DNA of 64,000 bases from Bacillus sp. WMMC1349 (GCF_013155385.1 NZ_JABJUQ010000008.1:1-64000); one strand, 5' to 3'; positions 23,728-34,158 are shown, counted from the stretch's first letter. Notes: generated by a model from the letters alone, not told the origin. Numbers and translations: made by a program.

Positions 23728-24982
23728 CACCCCCCTTCTGTTCATCAGATGTCCCTTTTACTTTGTTCAATTGATATTCTTTCATAATTGAAAGAGGAAC
23801 AAGATTTAAATTCCCATAATGCTCATCCCCAATATCTCCAATTCCGGTCATGTCCTCTTTTTGAAGGATTGTGTTTACGCTAAAAGCGCCAACACTTTGC
23901 ATCGTTTTATAAAACTCAGCACGAGATTTACTATCTCCACGAAGTTCTGATTCTAGGTTAAATTTAAAGTAATAACCACTTTTTAACTGGTTTTCTGTCA
24001 ATATTTTATCGTTCAATTCTTGTTCTATATTTGTCACTAAAGGTTGTAACGTCGTTTTGACATAATCCAATGATTGTTGTTCGATATTAGAGAAAGTGGC
24101 TCGATCAAGTTCACCTATTTTATGTGGTGGTACCTTATAAATAGATGCGATCTGCTGACGGTTCCATTTCATGGACTCAATAAATTGAGCATCCTTCATC
24201 GGCATGGTTACTTGTGAATAGTCGAGACCAGCGTCTAGGACTGCAATAGACTGACCCGCATTTACACGCTCCCAGTCTTCTCTCACAATTTTTTTACTTT
24301 CTCTATCTAATAGAGTTGGTGCTTTGACAACGCCAAACGGAGCGCCACCATTTTTATAAAATTTTGCATTGAATTTTGTGGCAGCTCGATTTGATCCGAT
24401 ATTGTCACGAATAACTGAAATCGGAGTTTGTCCCACAATTCCATCAAGAGAAAGGTTTTTAAAATGCAGAACTTCTTCATAAAAAAACTCACGATATTTG
24501 CTGTCAATCGTGGTTGAATACCAAACCCGACCGTTATTAGGGTCAATATTTGTATTTGTTGCCTCAGGGTTTAAAGGTCTGATTCCAGTCACATTTCCGT
24601 CTTTATCAAAAAGCAAAAGATTGTAACTGTTCCCCCAAGTACAAAGCCTTGTGACCAAAAGCCTTTTCCAAATAAAACTTGTCATATAATCATTGACTTT
24701 GTTCAGAATCATCTCACTAATATCATTTTGGACTTGTTTGATATTGCCGTTTTTATTCTGAAAAAGTTTGATTGGCAGTTTCGCGATATCATCCGCCAAA
24801 ACTATGACACATGCATAAACATCGGGATGAAGAACAGCTGTTTTTGATGATACTCTTTCACCTGATGAGGTTTCAGTGCCAGCAAAAATATTTCTAAACC
24901 AATTGGCTGGATGAAGAAGGGAGCCGCTATCCTCTTCTGCGATTTCATTCTTGACCCCGCCCTTTAAACGGCTTAATAGCAT
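23678..24982 (-). CDS. Portal protein, HK97 family
   Basis: 434 residues. Family landmarks: HPDVYACVIVLADDIAKLPI near 52-71, WGNSYNLLLFDKDGNV, and IASIYKVPPHKIGELDRATF with SNIEQQSLDYV in the C-terminal half. The acidic, Glu-rich tail is typical. It forms the dodecameric DNA channel at one head vertex and is the docking site of the terminase motor. The start is the stop-side neighbour of the DUF1056-like gene. Confidence 0.94.
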   Translation of the reverse strand: MLLSRLKGGVKNEIAEEDSGSLLHPANWFRNIFAGTETSSGERVSSKTAVLHPDVYACVIVLADDIAKLPIKLFQNKNGNIKQVQNDISEMILNKVNDYMTSFIWKRLLVTRLCTWGNSYNLLLFDKDGNVTGIRPLNPEATNTNIDPNNGRVWYSTTIDSKYREFFYEEVLHFKNLSLDGIVGQTPISVIRDNIGSNRAATKFNAKFYKNGGAPFGVVKAPTLLDRESKKIVREDWERVNAGQSIAVLDAGLDYSQVTMPMKDAQFIESMKWNRQQIASIYKVPPHKIGELDRATFSNIEQQSLDYVKTTLQPLVTNIEQELNDKILTENQLKSGYYFKFNLESELRGDSKSRAEFYKTMQSVGAFSVNTILQKEDMTGIGDIGDEHYGNLNLVPLSIMKEYQLNKVKGTSDEQKGGDGNEEEKQVLEHEDSE

Positions 24983-25171
24983 CTAATCCCCTCCTTCCTC
25001 CTTACGCTGCCTATCTACACCTAACAAGCCAGCAAGAGAAAATAAAAAAACACCGGTCGCAATCAAACCCGCGTTGATATTTATTCGATATATGGCAGTA
25101 GAAATGAATATCATCCCTATAATAAGTAAGATATCATCTATAAACGGCTGCATACTTTTTATAAATTTCAT
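24983..25171 (-). CDS. Small membrane protein, DUF1056-like
   Basis: 62 residues with two predicted membrane helices (about 12-29 and 33-51) and a charged tail, RQRKEEGGD. GGAGGTGGGAAT precedes the ATG. Small two-helix proteins of the DUF1056 type sit between terL and portal in many Gram-positive phages; their role is unknown. Confidence 0.75.
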   Translation of the reverse strand: MKFIKSMQPFIDDILLIIGMIFISTAIYRININAGLIATGVFLFSLAGLLGVDRQRKEEGGD

Positions 25172-25182
25172 ATTCCCACCTC

Positions 25183-26892
25183 CTACAGGCTGAAAGATCC
25201 TGACTTGATATAAGCATTTAAGTCAATCGTCATATCAATTTGAGATGCTCTCACATGTGCATTAATAAGGGCTGCAGCAGGGTCAATCCGTTGTGTTGAC
25301 TTTGATTTGTCCAGCATGATATTTTCTTGAGCATCTACTTTTGTAACAGCATTACCCATCGCCCATGTCAGTAGATCGTTTTTATTATGGATGATGTTTT
25401 TCGCCTTTACTTTTTCGCGAAAGTCTTTTGTAGGCTCTGAAAGTGTGGCAACTCCCTGCCTAATTTCAATCATCACATATCCGTCAGCCTCCATCTGTTG
25501 AGCAAACTGTGTCGCATTATATGGATCGTAACCGATTTCTTTAATTTTCCATCCTTTCTCTTTCTCCATTTTCTTGATATAAGCTCTGATATAGTCATAA
25601 TCAACTACAGCACCATCAGTAACGGTTAACCAGTTCCTCTCCCTCCACAAGTCATAAGGGACATGATCTGTCTTCATACGTTCATAGAATGTATCTTCAG
25701 GCATAAAACCATGACTTTCTACAGCAAAGCTCCCATCATCTAACGGAAAAATAAAAGATACGGCTGTCAGGTCAATTCGTTTTGATAAGTCAATTCCAAC
25801 ATAGCACTCCCGGCCGGATAGATCAGGAAAATGATCAGATCCACAATCTTTCCAAGCTTGCATGTCCATGTAGCCATTTTCACGCATGTTAACCCAGATA
25901 TTCATATTCTTAGTCAGAAAGTTCCTCATTTTCTCTGGTACAGCCAAGGCAACTTCCAACTCTCCACGCAGATAATTAAGTCCATGTTCATTTTTAGCAA
26001 CAATAGGATTGGCTTTGATCCAGTTCTGCTCATCCTTAATGTCATCACCTTTGTCTAATTCATTAACCATCACAAAATACTGCTCATTTGTTTCTACTTT
26101 ATTTGGATCTAAAATGCGTGACACGTAATCATATTCAACGCGGTAGGCAGGGTTATTTAATTCAAAACCGGCAGTCGTAATAATGACCATTAACGGCTGA
26201 TTTCGTGCAGCCATACCAGAAACAAGTACATCATATATTTCAGATGTTTTATGTGCGTGATATTCGTCTATAATTCCGCACTGAGGATTGAACCCATCTC
26301 CTGTTTTCCCTGCATCTTTAGAGAGTGCCTCAATTTTAGATTGTGTTTTTGGATGTTCAATTTTCCCGTAGGCAATCCTATATTTTTGCTCAGGTTTATT
26401 TAATAGCTCACACTGAAGAATCTGTGCTTTGATCTCATTCCAACATATTTTTGCTTGCTCAGTTTTCGTTGCCCCAATGTAGACCTCTGACATATTTTCA
26501 TCATTTGCCATAGCTTCATAAGAAGCAACACAAGCTAAACTTTGTGTTTTCGCGTTCTTACGTCCAACTTGCCAATATACTTTTGTGAATCTGCGATACC
26601 TTGTTTCTTTGTGAACCCACCCATACACATTGCCAAAAATAAAAATTTGGATTGGTTCGGGGACAATATTTTCTCCTGCGAGAGGTCCTTTTGTATGCTT
26701 AAACTGAGTCATCCAATAAAGAAACCGTCTAGCTTTCTCGTCATCAAATATATAAGGGAACTCCCTTGTTCCTTCTCTCTTAATGTCATTTAAAAAGCGA
26801 TGACAAGCCCAAATATGTTTTTGACACGCCACAATCTCACCCGATATCACATCGCGCGAGTAGTCAATCATAAACTGTTTAATTGTATTCAT
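25183..26892 (-). CDS. terL: Terminase large subunit
   Basis: 569 residues, full length for the family. ATPase part: Walker A-like VGRKNAKTQ at 109-117, Walker B CGIIDE at 205-210 and coupling motif ITTAG at 238-242. Nuclease part: Asp368 in YVGIDLSKR with Asp374, and later acidic residues. It cuts concatemers and pumps DNA into the head through the portal. Its ATG overlaps the terS stop (ATGA). Packaging of the array in unit-length multiples would depend on this enzyme and a cos-type site. Confidence 0.97.
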   Translation of the reverse strand: MNTIKQFMIDYSRDVISGEIVACQKHIWACHRFLNDIKREGTREFPYIFDDEKARRFLYWMTQFKHTKGPLAGENIVPEPIQIFIFGNVYGWVHKETRYRRFTKVYWQVGRKNAKTQSLACVASYEAMANDENMSEVYIGATKTEQAKICWNEIKAQILQCELLNKPEQKYRIAYGKIEHPKTQSKIEALSKDAGKTGDGFNPQCGIIDEYHAHKTSEIYDVLVSGMAARNQPLMVIITTAGFELNNPAYRVEYDYVSRILDPNKVETNEQYFVMVNELDKGDDIKDEQNWIKANPIVAKNEHGLNYLRGELEVALAVPEKMRNFLTKNMNIWVNMRENGYMDMQAWKDCGSDHFPDLSGRECYVGIDLSKRIDLTAVSFIFPLDDGSFAVESHGFMPEDTFYERMKTDHVPYDLWRERNWLTVTDGAVVDYDYIRAYIKKMEKEKGWKIKEIGYDPYNATQFAQQMEADGYVMIEIRQGVATLSEPTKDFREKVKAKNIIHNKNDLLTWAMGNAVTKVDAQENIMLDKSKSTQRIDPAAALINAHVRASQIDMTIDLNAYIKSGSFSL

Positions 26893-27407
26893 ACATTACC
26901 AAACTCCTTTTCCGCTGCCGTCTTTTCTCGTTCTTCCTGAGTTTTGGTGATGGCTAGTTTTGCACGTGCAGACGGTGTAAGGCCAAAATGGTTGGCCGCA
27001 GATATCATCTGATCATAATAATTTTTCTCGCGTTTAAGAAGGGGATGTTCTTCACCAACCGACTTGATGGGCTGACCATTTTCATTACACCCTTCTGTGT
27101 TTATCATGATGCCATCTTCATCAATTTTTTTTGTAATAGAAATATATCGAGAGTAAATCTTACAATAGGTGGCCAACATGTTGATATCCGCCTCTGTGAT
27201 GAGATCCACTTCAGACAATAAAGCAGCAACCCGTTTAAATTCTTTTTTAGCTACCTTATCATCCAACCATGAAGGAGGCTTAATATTTTCAGTACGCATT
27301 TTCATTTGTTTTTCATATTTAGCTCTGGTGGCTAATTCCTCAGTATTCTTTTTATTCGGATTACCCTGTATTAGTTGAAGAGCTGCAGATTTTGCGGGTC
27401 TCGGCAT
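26889..27407 (-). CDS. terS: Terminase small subunit, P27 family
   Basis: 172 residues from MPRPAKSAALQLIQGNP, whose ATG has GAGGTG six bases before it; three further codons from a GTG are open upstream. The P27-type signs are the N-terminal RP.K...L.GNP motif, a PPSWLDDKVAKKEFKRV block and C-terminal FGLTPSARAKL. It recognises the packaging start on concatemeric DNA and directs TerL. Confidence 0.92.
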   Translation of the reverse strand: MPRPAKSAALQLIQGNPNKKNTEELATRAKYEKQMKMRTENIKPPSWLDDKVAKKEFKRVAALLSEVDLITEADINMLATYCKIYSRYISITKKIDEDGIMINTEGCNENGQPIKSVGEEHPLLKREKNYYDQMISAANHFGLTPSARAKLAITKTQEEREKTAAEKEFGNV

Positions 27408-27635
27408 GTTTTTCACCTCATTTCGTTAAAAAAATCTTCTTTTTTCGCTTGTTTTTTCCGTCAAACATGCTATGATGAAACTAACAATCAAATCGTTTAT
27501 ATCAAGCCCTCTTGGCAAATCGCCGAGAGGGTATTTTGTATTTTTCGGGAACTTTGAAAAGCGGTGTTTGTTTGCAGAAGAGGGCGCGCCGTTCCCCAGA
27601 CGGTTGTTTTCCAAAGATTTTAGTAGGGGGGTATC

Positions 27636-28010
27636 CTACTGCCCTAGCTTACTTCGATCACCATGAACCTTGTTATGGCAAGCATTACAGAGACTTTCAA
27701 GGTTTGAAAGGTCTAAACGCTTGGACCAGTCCTCTTTTACTTCCACAATGTGGTGAACCATGTCAGCAGGTATGAAGCGATGTTCCCTCAAACATCTCTG
27801 ACAAAGATAGTTGTCTCTTAACAAAGCAAGTTGTCTTGTTTGCTTCCAATCAGTTGATTTATAAAAACTTGTAATTGTTTTGTCTCTTGAATGTTTGTTG
27901 TATTGTTTTGTTTCCTCTTGCTTGATGTGCTTATGATCATGGCAATAGGCTTCTCTAGTTAGTGCCTTACACCCATAGGCCTTACACTCCCTTAACGGCT
28001 TAGGTGGCAT
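27636..28010 (-). CDS. HNH endonuclease (copy 2)
   Basis: Identical product to the gene at 7195; same neighbours. Confidence 0.88.
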   Translation of the reverse strand: MPPKPLRECKAYGCKALTREAYCHDHKHIKQEETKQYNKHSRDKTITSFYKSTDWKQTRQLALLRDNYLCQRCLREHRFIPADMVHHIVEVKEDWSKRLDLSNLESLCNACHNKVHGDRSKLGQ

Positions 28011-28350
28011 TGTTATCCTTCCTTCGGTTGTAAAGAGATCGATTGTAAACGATTGCTTTTGTTCCATACTTGCTATCTTTATCGACAAATTCAATGTCAA
28101 TATGCGTTGGATTAAGCGTTGAATCATCCCTAGTTAAGTATGAAAAATCTGCATTTATAATCTTGTCAATTTTTTTACCGTTATAAAAAATACGTGGCGG
28201 AGAATCAATATCATCAAGTTCAATTTGAAGTAAAGGTGGTGCCATTTTCTCTTTAGTTGTGATTGATTGATACGGTTGATATGGACCATTTACTACCCTT
28301 TCCAATAGGTCAGATATACTCATATTGGCTAAATCCTTTTTAAAATCCAC
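28000..28350 (-). CDS. Hypothetical protein before HNH (copy 2)
   Basis: Identical product to the gene at 7559. Confidence 0.7.
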   Translation of the reverse strand: MDFKKDLANMSISDLLERVVNGPYQPYQSITTKEKMAPPLLQIELDDIDSPPRIFYNGKKIDKIINADFSYLTRDDSTLNPTHIDIEFVDKDSKYGTKAIVYNRSLYNRRKDNNAT

Positions 28351-28370
28351 TTTTTATACCTCCCTCAAAT

Positions 28371-28787
28371 AAAAAAACACCCTCCCTTTCGGAAAAGCGC
28401 TTGGCTATATTCTTTCTAAACCATGCCCACACTCAGAGGCTCCCTTTGCCATCAATCGTCTTATCTGAGATTCACTGGACACGGTTTACAGAGAACATCA
28501 ACCAAGTCCATTAACACGCTTATATTTAATAAAATTGAACTTACACATACCCCGGGAGGAAGCCAAGCATAGTAAGATCATGGGTACAATGAAAATACTA
28601 TTCCCCGATACGGCTGCCGCAAGACTAGCGCTATCCAGGCTCAGAATGTTCCTCCCGTTCGGCTTCATTCCTCAACACCTTTGTTCCGTATCCGGATACG
28701 CCATTGATAAGGGAAAGGCGCGTCTCCCATATATTCTTGATAAGTAAATGTTATCGCTAATGCAGACATAAATAGTCCCCCTTTTTG
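28371..28787 (-). ncRNA. Candidate structured late RNA (copy 2)
   Basis: Same sequence as the block at 7930, including terminator and helices. Confidence 0.5.
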
Positions 28788-28837
28788 TCCCCCATTTTAT
28801 CGGAAAAATGTCGGGATTTTGTCGATAAAAAAAGCAC

Positions 28838-29215
28838 TCAGATAATTCCGAGTGCTGTAGCTATACGGTTTATAGCGCGTTGCTTGATTTCATAATAAGT
28901 ATCCTTTTTCATTCCGAGTTCTATATAGATATGAATATCTTTTACCCTTGCAGCAGTTAGATATTTCTTTTCAATGATTAACCGTTCTTCTTCATCCAAG
29001 CTGTTTTGTAAGGCGCGTTCCATCTGCTTGACCTTGAGTTCATTGAGATTTAATGAATCTCGGAGGGAAGGGAAAGTATTTATGCCAGCAGATGAACATT
29101 CCTTTTTGTTCTCCAATTGGACTTTAAGCGCACGGTAATTTTTCAATTCTTTGATGACAACTTTGCGGACGGCTTTTTCATCCACAGCTGGAAGAAAAGA
29201 TAATTGTTTAGACAT
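28838..29215 (-). CDS. ArpU-family late regulator (copy 2)
   Basis: Identical product to the gene at 8397. Confidence 0.82.
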   Translation of the reverse strand: MSKQLSFLPAVDEKAVRKVVIKELKNYRALKVQLENKKECSSAGINTFPSLRDSLNLNELKVKQMERALQNSLDEEERLIIEKKYLTAARVKDIHIYIELGMKKDTYYEIKQRAINRIATALGII

Positions 29216-29233
29216 CCTATCCCTCCTATTCTT

Positions 29234-29332
29234 CTACTTTTCTTTTTCCCATTTTTCAATACGTCTTTCGGTAAACTCTATCCAAATCAACGGTGCTGCA
29301 ATAATAATGATTCCTATAATTAGATAGATCAT
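29234..29332 (-). CDS. Membrane micropeptide (copy 2)
   Basis: Same as 8793. Confidence 0.5.
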   Translation of the reverse strand: MIYLIIGIIIIAAPLIWIEFTERRIEKWEKEK

Positions 29333-29410
29333 GATTCTCCCTTCCCGTCTTATGTTATTTTTTAGTCAACTACGACTGAACACTATGCCGTTAATTTCTT
29401 AAACTGTGAA

Positions 29411-29557
29411 TTAGTCAATTTCTTCTTTCCAAGGCGCTTCATCTATAAGCTCAAGCCAACAATTTAATGAACAACAACATTCAAACCTATTTTCTTGATT
29501 AGTTGGATAACCTTCATCTGTTTGAAACTCATCACCACAATTTGAGCATTCTTTCAT
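29411..29557 (-). CDS. Small zinc-ribbon protein (copy 2)
   Basis: Same as 8970. Confidence 0.6.
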   Translation of the reverse strand: MKECSNCGDEFQTDEGYPTNQENRFECCCSLNCWLELIDEAPWKEEID

Positions 29558-29570
29558 TTTCGTAACTCCT

Positions 29571-29969
29571 TTAACGAACAATTATCTCAATAATTTCAAC
29601 ATCTTTATCACTGAATACAATTGAACAGGCCGGACAATACTCTCCCGATTGCCAATCTTCCTCAAACTCTTCTCGTTCATCAAAATAGGAGCCGAACATT
29701 GGATCTTGTTCTAAGTGGTAGAAAAACTCTTTTATTGTTCCACTATCTTTTTCTAGCCAGTTAACGAGACAATACCCGTCTCCACTCCAACTTTTTGCGA
29801 CAATAACCTCTACTCCGGCAATTAAGCCATATATTTTAAGCCAATTTTGAATTTCTTCTTCATTTGGTTCTAGCCCAGTTAATTCGTTTTTAATTTGTTC
29901 TGATGTTTTTTTACTGGTATTCAATTTTGCCTTGTATAGATTTAGGAATTCCCCTTGTAAGAGTGTCAT
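29571..29969 (-). CDS. Hypothetical acidic protein (copy 2)
   Basis: Same as 9130. Confidence 0.65.
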   Translation of the reverse strand: MTLLQGEFLNLYKAKLNTSKKTSEQIKNELTGLEPNEEEIQNWLKIYGLIAGVEVIVAKSWSGDGYCLVNWLEKDSGTIKEFFYHLEQDPMFGSYFDEREEFEEDWQSGEYCPACSIVFSDKDVEIIEIIVR

Positions 29970-30136
29970 TTCCATGCCTCCCAATAATTCTGTTTTTCAA
30001 ATATAAAATTACGTGAAGGTTTTAAATACTCTCGGTAGACAATTGGGTACTTTTTGATATAAGCCAACCGTTCTTTCTCTGTCATCTTCCAAACTTTCAC
30101 TTCCCCTGGCAATCTCCAATTTTTATTTGAACTCAT
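29966..30136 (-). CDS. Small basic protein (copy 2)
   Basis: Same as 9525. Confidence 0.55.
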   Translation of the reverse strand: MSSNKNWRLPGEVKVWKMTEKERLAYIKKYPIVYREYLKPSRNFIFEKQNYWEAWK

Positions 30137-30299
30137 ATTTATTCCCCCCTTTACTTTTGTAAAGTACCCTGTGACGCCTGCAGAACGGTGTTTGATTTTT
30201 AGCAGCTTGTTTATTTATGCCTTCTTCAAAAACAGTAATGACCTGTAGATTCTCAGAATCATAGTTTGTTGCCACCCACTGAACAACACGCCTTATCAT
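30123..30299 (-). CDS. Small hypothetical protein after ssb (copy 2)
   Basis: Same as 9682. Confidence 0.5.
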   Translation of the reverse strand: MIRRVVQWVATNYDSENLQVITVFEEGINKQAAKNQTPFCRRHRVLYKSKGGNKYEFK

Positions 30300-30310
30300 G
30301 TTTATCCCCC

Positions 30311-30748
30311 TTAAAACGGCAAATCTGAATCTTTTATATCAATCGGCTTTCCATTATTGGCAAACGGGTCATCTAGGAATCTATTTCCTTGCTGTTGTCT
30401 CTGGTTCTGTCCTTGATTCTGGTTGCTGTTTTTTGTATCCAGAAATTGAACTGATTCAGCGACTAATTCTGTAATGAACACCCGACCACCATGCTGGTTT
30501 TCATAGTTGCGTGTCTGCAATCGTCCGTCTACGCCTGCTAATGATCCCTTTTTAAGAAAGTTCGCGACGTTTTCAGCCTGCTTTCTCCAAGCCACACAGT
30601 TTATAAAGTCTGCTTCTGACTCTCCATTTTGATTTTTGAACGGTCGATTAACCGCAAGTGTGAATCCTGCAACAGCAACACCTGAGCCGGTATATCTTAA
30701 CTCTGGATCTTTAGTTAAGCGTCCAACAATAATTGATCTATTTAACAT
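30311..30748 (-). CDS. ssb: Single-stranded DNA-binding protein (copy 2)
   Basis: Identical product to the gene at 9870. Confidence 0.96.
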   Translation of the reverse strand: MLNRSIIVGRLTKDPELRYTGSGVAVAGFTLAVNRPFKNQNGESEADFINCVAWRKQAENVANFLKKGSLAGVDGRLQTRNYENQHGGRVFITELVAESVQFLDTKNSNQNQGQNQRQQQGNRFLDDPFANNGKPIDIKDSDLPF

Positions 30749-30854
30749 GTTTAAATTCTCCCTCTCATTTTTTCGACAAAATTCGACAAATGAAGCCGTT
30801 ATTTATTTTACTCTCCGGTGTGAAATCCCATTTATACGGAAAGTTGTTTCAATC

Positions 30855-31067
30855 TCATGAATAACCATGCTTTTCGAGCGCTGCCCTTACCTTGTCGAGA
30901 TCGTATTCAATACCATCAATTTCGATATACTCTAAATCGTCGTTTAAAAAGCCATAGCGACGTTTTAACTCTATTAGACTATCAATGTTCCTCCATAGGG
31001 TGTTATGCCCCACAGTGCGCCTATAATCGTTTTTATAGCGTATAATCAGACGCTTAGCTGTTCCCAT
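30855..31067 (-). CDS. Hypothetical protein between rusA and ssb (copy 2)
   Basis: Same as 10414. Confidence 0.6.
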   Translation of the reverse strand: MGTAKRLIIRYKNDYRRTVGHNTLWRNIDSLIELKRRYGFLNDDLEYIEIDGIEYDLDKVRAALEKHGYS

Positions 31068-31470
31068 TCTTCTGTCGCCCTTGTAATCTGAACTCGATTC
31101 CTGGCTTTTCACCGTACTTTTTACAAGCAGTTACTTTTGAAACTTGGTTATCATCTTTCCAAGCAATTTTGTTTAGAGCATCGAACACGCCTTTTATAAG
31201 ATTGTCGATGTCTGGCTTTTTGGTATGCAGCGTATTGATGGATTGTTGCTGTTTTTTCTTTGACCAACTTTTAGGAATCGGCATAACGAAAGTGATATCT
31301 ACATGGAGTGCTCCCGATTCAAAAGGATCGCTTTTCATCTGTTTCTGCGCTTCCCACTTGATGAAATCTTTATAGGCTAAGTATCGTTGAGCGTTTTTAT
31401 TTACGAATTTGCCACGCCCAGTCATTCGAACGGCTCCCATTGGTGTAACGGGTATGTTAAGGGTGATCAT
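31054..31470 (-). CDS. rusA: RusA-family resolvase (copy 2)
   Basis: Identical product to the gene at 10613. Confidence 0.92.
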   Translation of the reverse strand: MITLNIPVTPMGAVRMTGRGKFVNKNAQRYLAYKDFIKWEAQKQMKSDPFESGALHVDITFVMPIPKSWSKKKQQQSINTLHTKKPDIDNLIKGVFDALNKIAWKDDNQVSKVTACKKYGEKPGIEFRLQGRQKNGNS

Positions 31471-31751
31471 TGGTTGCCCCTCAATTCTTTTAACTCTTTT
31501 GATTTATACTGATTTTTCCGTCTTATTAATTTTTTATCTGGAACTTTAAGCTTTTTGCTTAATCCATCATGGTATGGGCAAAAGTCAAATGGGCCGTGTG
31601 ATTTTGCACACTCCTTACACATTGGCAAATCACAAGTTCTATGAATACCACCATGAACTGATGTCCACACATAAGCTGTTACAAAATCACATAACTGAGT
31701 TACCTCATTTTTCCGACAGATAGCGCAAGGATTTTCAGGTAATTTAATCAT
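31467..31751 (-). CDS. Cys/His-rich protein (copy 2)
   Basis: Same as 11026. Confidence 0.7.
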   Translation of the reverse strand: MIKLPENPCAICRKNEVTQLCDFVTAYVWTSVHGGIHRTCDLPMCKECAKSHGPFDFCPYHDGLSKKLKVPDKKLIRRKNQYKSKELKELRGNQ

Positions 31752-32125
31752 TCCGCCACCTCCAATAGATCAGGATTTCGATATATGTCGCCGATAACTT
31801 CGATTCTGTCTTTCCAATATTCCAAACCCGCATAACTACTGGCCCTTATTTGCTTACCTATAAAACTAGTGTCTTTATATACAACAACGTACAAGATATT
31901 TAGGTCGCCTTGATGGTAGACATCCCCCTCGTAGATCTCCTGACCGTTTTTGTCCTTCAATCCGGTGTATTGTCCAATTGATGCCCACTCTACCTGTATA
32001 TGACCGTTATAAGGAGCACTGATATAGGCTAATTTTTTATCATGGTATAAGTCGATACCGCCATAAAACCATTTAATATCGCCATAATCCTCAATCGGTT
32101 TACCTCGAAACTTGATCTCTCTCAA
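31748..32125 (-). CDS. YopX-family protein (copy 2)
   Basis: Same as 11307. Confidence 0.88.
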   Translation of the reverse strand: MREIKFRGKPIEDYGDIKWFYGGIDLYHDKKLAYISAPYNGHIQVEWASIGQYTGLKDKNGQEIYEGDVYHQGDLNILYVVVYKDTSFIGKQIRASSYAGLEYWKDRIEVIGDIYRNPDLLEVAE

Positions 32126-32130
32126 TCTCC

Positions 32131-32226
32131 TTACCTCCCGTCATCATGTATCCATTGCTTAATCTGTTTTTCTCTGTATCCGGCCAGAAATAAGATCTCA
32201 AATGCAGCTTTTATTTGCTCAAGCAC
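32131..32226 (-). CDS. 31-residue micropeptide (copy 2)
   Basis: Same as 11690. Confidence 0.4.
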   Translation of the reverse strand: MLEQIKAAFEILFLAGYREKQIKQWIHDDGR

Positions 32227-32428
32227 CGAATATCCCGCCTTCTCTTTCCCTGATATGCCCCAACTCCGCACGGTCATAGAGTAAGAGAAAGACTTCTTTC
32301 ACTGGTCGTTTAACGATTTTTGCAATTCTTTCAATGGGTAAACCGCCCTGCCAGTAAGATTCAACTTCATCCACTTCGTCCGGCTTCCAATCAAAATTAC
32401 AATGATCAAGCATGATATAAACACCCAT
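32219..32428 (-). CDS. Small HTH-like protein (copy 2)
   Basis: Same as 11778. Confidence 0.6.
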   Translation of the reverse strand: MGVYIMLDHCNFDWKPDEVDEVESYWQGGLPIERIAKIVKRPVKEVFLLLYDRAELGHIREREGGIFGA

Positions 32429-32577
32429 TAGGCGCTCTCCTTTATCGCTTTTTCCATTTCGCGCATTTTCTCTTCTAGCATTTTGATAACTGGTGTCAGG
32501 TCTTTGCCTTTCCCTGTCTTCCTTGGCGACAATTCGTAAACTCCCGGCATCAATGGAATGATTTGATAGTTTTTCAT
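32428..32577 (-). CDS. 49-residue protein (copy 2)
   Basis: Same as 11987. Confidence 0.6.
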   Translation of the reverse strand: MKNYQIIPLMPGVYELSPRKTGKGKDLTPVIKMLEEKMREMEKAIKESA

Positions 32578-33392
32578 TTCCAAGCTCCTAATCTATGATT
32601 TAATTTCATCCGGTCACCCTTGATGATGACTATATAGTTCTCACACATTTCATAAATCCGTGTGCCGAGTGCTTCGTCTATTTGTACAAGCTGCTCAATA
32701 TCCAATTCACTTGAAATGAGAATCGGCTTATGATTGAGATAACGATAATTGATGACTGAATATGTCTGTTCCACCTGCCAATCAGTTGCCCTAGGTTTAC
32801 CCTTCAGAGGCTTAAATAGATCGTCTATAAAAAGGACATCAACCTCTTTCATTCGCCGTAGCTTCTCTTCCAATTTTTCAAAATCATCTTTCAGATCATT
32901 GAAGCCCTCGACATATGGAAAGTATTGAACTGGCACGTTTTTCGATTTGATTAATTTATTTGATATGGCTGTAAGTAAATGTGTCTTTCCTGATCCTGGC
33001 TGTCCCAAAAGGGCAATGCTGTTTTTACGTTTATCCTTGATACTGTCGAAATTCTTATAGTAATCAACAGCGCAATCGTAAGCATCAACGATCAGACCGT
33101 GTTTCCCTTCCGTAACAAAATTCTTGAATTGTAATTTCTCAAACTCTGCAGTTATGTCACTAGAATTCATTAATTTCCTAATTCGACGCCACTCAACACA
33201 TTTACAGCGTACCCACACCTCAATGCCGTCCCTGTTTTCTAGATAACCCAATTCATCCTTACAAGTGGGACAGTCATATTCACCCTTTTTTTCTAAGGCG
33301 TCCGACTCTTCCACCAAAGATTGAGCTGACCTTTCCTGAAGCTTCTTCAGTATTTTCTCCATAGCTTTGTCCGTACGGTTGTTGGTTGCCAT
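32574..33392 (-). CDS. DnaC-like helicase loader (copy 2)
   Basis: Identical product to the gene at 12133. Confidence 0.88.
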   Translation of the reverse strand: MATNNRTDKAMEKILKKLQERSAQSLVEESDALEKKGEYDCPTCKDELGYLENRDGIEVWVRCKCVEWRRIRKLMNSSDITAEFEKLQFKNFVTEGKHGLIVDAYDCAVDYYKNFDSIKDKRKNSIALLGQPGSGKTHLLTAISNKLIKSKNVPVQYFPYVEGFNDLKDDFEKLEEKLRRMKEVDVLFIDDLFKPLKGKPRATDWQVEQTYSVINYRYLNHKPILISSELDIEQLVQIDEALGTRIYEMCENYIVIIKGDRMKLNHRLGAWK

Positions 33393-34143
33393 TTCTCGTT
33401 CCCCTTCTTTCTTCTTCATTCTTCTGAACTACTAATCTGGCATATTGTTTTCGCAATTTATCAGCACTTAAAATATTTTTGTACCAGAATTCGTGTTTAG
33501 TAGACCACAAGATCACTTCTTGAATATCTTTTCCTGTGCGTCCGTCACGTTCCATCATCAGTCGAATTGTATTAGCCCATTTATCAAGGTTTGGTTGTTT
33601 CATGTCAGGGGCGTTTATATGGACATGTTTCCAAAGCAATTCAGCCAGCTGCATTTGTTTTTCATCAAAAACCAAACGTTTATTATTATTATTATTTTCC
33701 TTCTTTACCTTCTTTACATTCTTATTATTGTTCCATCTGCGTTCCGTCTCCGTTCCATCTGCGTTCTCTCTCCGTTCCAAGTTGCCTTTTTTGTAGTTCT
33801 CTAACCCCTGATATACCTCATAATTTACGACAGTGAAGAGCGTTCCAAGTTCGGTGTCCTCGATTTTCAAACGATTTTCTTTAATCAGTCGATCAACCGC
33901 CCTTTTGATCCTCGAAAGTGAATACTGTTTGACCGATCTATTTTCGATATACTGCAAGTCTTTTTGTAAATTTCGATATGATCTTAAAAATTGACCGCGC
34001 TTCACCAAAACATCGCCTTTTCGTTGCCCCTCTTCCGAAAAAACTGCATTTCCATAAATAAAGAAGAATAGACGGAATTCGACTGGGTTTTGCCATATAT
34101 CGCTTGTAAAAATGTCTCTACTTGTTTGGAACGCTCCGCCCAT
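33280..34143 (-). CDS. DnaD-like replication initiator (copy 2)
   Basis: Identical product to the gene at 12839; internal origin-like repeats at 33679-33786. Confidence 0.82.
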   Translation of the reverse strand: MGGAFQTSRDIFTSDIWQNPVEFRLFFFIYGNAVFSEEGQRKGDVLVKRGQFLRSYRNLQKDLQYIENRSVKQYSLSRIKRAVDRLIKENRLKIEDTELGTLFTVVNYEVYQGLENYKKGNLERRENADGTETERRWNNNKNVKKVKKENNNNNKRLVFDEKQMQLAELLWKHVHINAPDMKQPNLDKWANTIRLMMERDGRTGKDIQEVILWSTKHEFWYKNILSADKLRKQYARLVVQKNEEERRGTRNGNQQPYGQSYGENTEEASGKVSSIFGGRVGRLRKKG

Positions 34144-34158
34144 AAAATCACCCTCTTG